From contig OX621252.1 of the NCBI GenBank assembly GCA_951640165.1, positions 25,193,934 to 25,257,933 on the forward strand: DNA of 64,000 nucleotides. Reading direction: 5' to 3'. The notes under the pieces were generated by a model, which ran no database searches, was not told where the DNA came from, and worked only from the letters and a program-made list of their open reading frames with translations. The translations under genes were made by a program, and so were the position numbers. Shown piece by piece: positions 62,097-64,000 of the stretch; the stretch's first letter is position 1, and each line of letters opens with the position of its first letter. The stretch is from Pseudoips prasinana (lineage: Eukaryota > Arthropoda > Insecta > Lepidoptera > Nolidae).

Positions 62097-64000
62097 TGCA
62101 ATGTGACAAATTCCGAGAAATGGATATTGGAAAACGAATCCACAGTGTTTCGAAATTACAACTCTGCAAAAATTGTTTATTTCGCCACGGAAATGACGAA
62201 TGTAAATCTACAAAAACTTGCCGAGAATGTAATTTGAAACATCACACATTGTTGCACAACCCAGAGAAGAAAAATATGATTACTTCAAATAGGAAAAATA
62301 ACTATGAACAAAATGGAAACAAGATGTCTACATCATCTTCCCAGCAACAAACATCAAACCATATAAATACAAGTAACATGGAAATCTTACTTACTACGGT
62401 ACAGTTGAAAGTAAAAACCGTAGGCGGGAGTTATGTCAAACTACGGGCGCTGCTCGATCAAGGTTCGCAGGTGAATTTGATTACTGAAAATGCTACTCAA
62501 ATTCTGCGGCTTCCTCGCAAGAATATCAACGCATGCGTAACTGGAATCGGAACTGTATCTGGAGACTGCAGGGGACAACTGAACCTTACCTGTTCATCGA
62601 TACACTCGGAATACAGTTTTACAACTCAAGCGCTTATCATGAAAAAACTGACGAATAACTTACCCAGTACATCGTTTGATAAGAGTGAATGGAGGCATTT
62701 GGACAATTTGAAAATTGCGGACCCGGACTACAATATCTCTCGGAAAATTGACATCCTATTAGGGGCCGACGTATATTCAGAAATTATTCTGGATGGAGTT
62801 CTGAAAGGAAGCAGTCAGTCGCCCGTTGCACAACAAACGAAAATAGGGTGGATTTTATGCGGAAAGATGGAAACATTTAGCTGTAACGTAGCGCTGTTTA
62901 ACCTGGAAGAATTAACAAAATTTTGGGAAACTGAAGATATACAGATCTCCGAAGACATTCCCAAGGACGACCAGTGTGAACATTTTTACATGGAAACCGT
63001 AAAACGATCGCAAGATGGGAAATACATTGTGAAAATGCCATTTTCTCTCAAGTCGAGATCCGTAGCCGTTTCACAATTTCTACAATTAGAAAAACGACTG
63101 GATAGAAACCCAAAACTTTCGGACATGTACAGGAAATTTATTCAAGAATATGCCGATCTCGGTCATATGACACTATCGTCTTGTGTTTCAAATAACAATT
63201 ATAGTTGTTATTTACCACATCACGGCGTCTTGCGGGAAAATTCTACAACTACAAAATTGAGAGTCGTATTTAACGCATCCCAAAAAACGTCGAGTGGTTA
63301 CAGTTTAAACAGCCTGATGGAGAAAGGTGCGAATTTACAACAGGACTTACAGGCCTTAATCCTTAAGTGGCGAACATATAAATATGTTTTCACTGCTGAC
63401 ATCGAGAAGATGTACCGCTGTATTTGGATATCAGAAGACCAACGAGAGCTTCAAAAAATTATCTGGCGGGATTCGCGAGATGAACCATTACGCGATTACC
63501 AACTATGCACCGTCACATACGGAACGAAATCTGCTCCTTGGTTAGCTATACGCACTTTGAAGCAGCTAGCCATGGATGACGGGATCAAGCATCCGGAAGC
63601 CGCTAATATACTCCAGACGGAATGTTTTGTTGATGACGTCACAAGCGGAAAAAACACTGTCAAAGAAGCTCAACAACTACAACAATCCCTAATTCAACTG
63701 TTGCGGGGAGGAGGAATGAACTTGCGCAAGTGGACAAGTAATCATCCAGCCTTACTTGAAACCTTAAACGAAGATCAAATCGCTACCCAGAACACCTTTG
63801 ACTTCAAATCTGAGGAATCTTCGAAAACATTGGGTCTCGGTTGGAATCCTAGCAACGATACCTTTCGCTTTAACTGGCCTGTGGAACGAACAAAGCGTTT
63901 AACTAAGAGATCTTTACTCTCAGAGATTTCTAAATTCTATGACCCACTGGGGTGGCTGTCTCCAGTGACCGTCAAAGTCAAACTACTTTTTCAGAAACTC
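61949..64000 (+). CDS. BEL/Pao Pol: zinc knuckle, A17 protease, reverse transcriptase (runs off the right edge)
   Basis: Open for 684 codons from after a stop at 61946-61948 to the window end, -1 relative to gag. In order: a cysteine/histidine zinc-knuckle region from CPHC near 62066, the A17 aspartic protease with the motif DQGS near 62456 and the ILLGADVYSE region, the Pao-type segment with KIGWILCG, and the reverse transcriptase with an active-site aspartate in FTADIEKMYR near 63397 and FVDD near 63625. RNase H, integrase and the 3' LTR lie beyond the window. No stop was seen in the part read. Identification by motif order. Confidence 0.88.

Overview
This is a eukaryotic, AT-rich, transposon-dense nuclear window that looks lepidopteran (moth or butterfly). 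The reasons are spliced insect-type genes, several tRNA-derived SINE families, RTE, Jockey and CR1-like LINEs, intact piggyBac and mariner elements, and a BEL/Pao retrotransposon. I cannot name the species.

Four host genes can be built exon by exon. (1) 2496-6281 (+): the last three coding exons of a PP2A B56 (B') regulatory subunit; its 5' part lies left of the window. (2) 29316-45876 (-): a PPP1R21-like coiled-coil endosomal protein in eight phase-0 exons. (3) 46414-48330 (+): DNA polymerase iota in two exons, head-to-head with PPP1R21 across about 540 bp. (4) 48540-58378 (-): COG2 of the conserved oligomeric Golgi complex in six exons, tail-to-tail with polymerase iota. The genes share no pathway: phosphatase targeting, endosome sorting, translesion synthesis and Golgi tethering. 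They are ordinary neighbours.

Mobile DNA fills the rest. 1-1325 is an RTE LINE fragment. 2.7-6.1 kb holds a degenerate partial copy of a PP2A exon, a 53-bp tandem array, MITEs and SINEs. 6.3-12 kb is probable 3'UTR/intergenic DNA with a 121-bp higher-order tandem repeat. 12012-14664 is an apparently intact piggyBac with TTAA target duplication. 15.6-22 kb holds foldback elements, a palindrome centred on a LINE fragment, a broken DUF7869-type transposase and an 840-bp direct repeat. 22-29 kb has no gene I can see. Intron 3 of PPP1R21 holds a nested stack: a Jockey LINE split by a second LINE with a 6-bp target duplication, itself split by an intact mariner and by a retroposon with a 13-bp target duplication. 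The COG2 introns hold a large inverted-repeat element with a perfect palindrome near its centre, SINEs and MITEs. 59.2-60.2 kb is a decayed LINE, followed by a BEL/Pao element running off the right edge.

I did not find a clearly new multi-gene system. The most unusual items are the pseudo-exon, the palindromes, a shared motif inside the piggyBac ends, a TIR element with two unassigned small ORFs, and the nested stack. All splice sites and homologies were read by eye, without alignment or database search.
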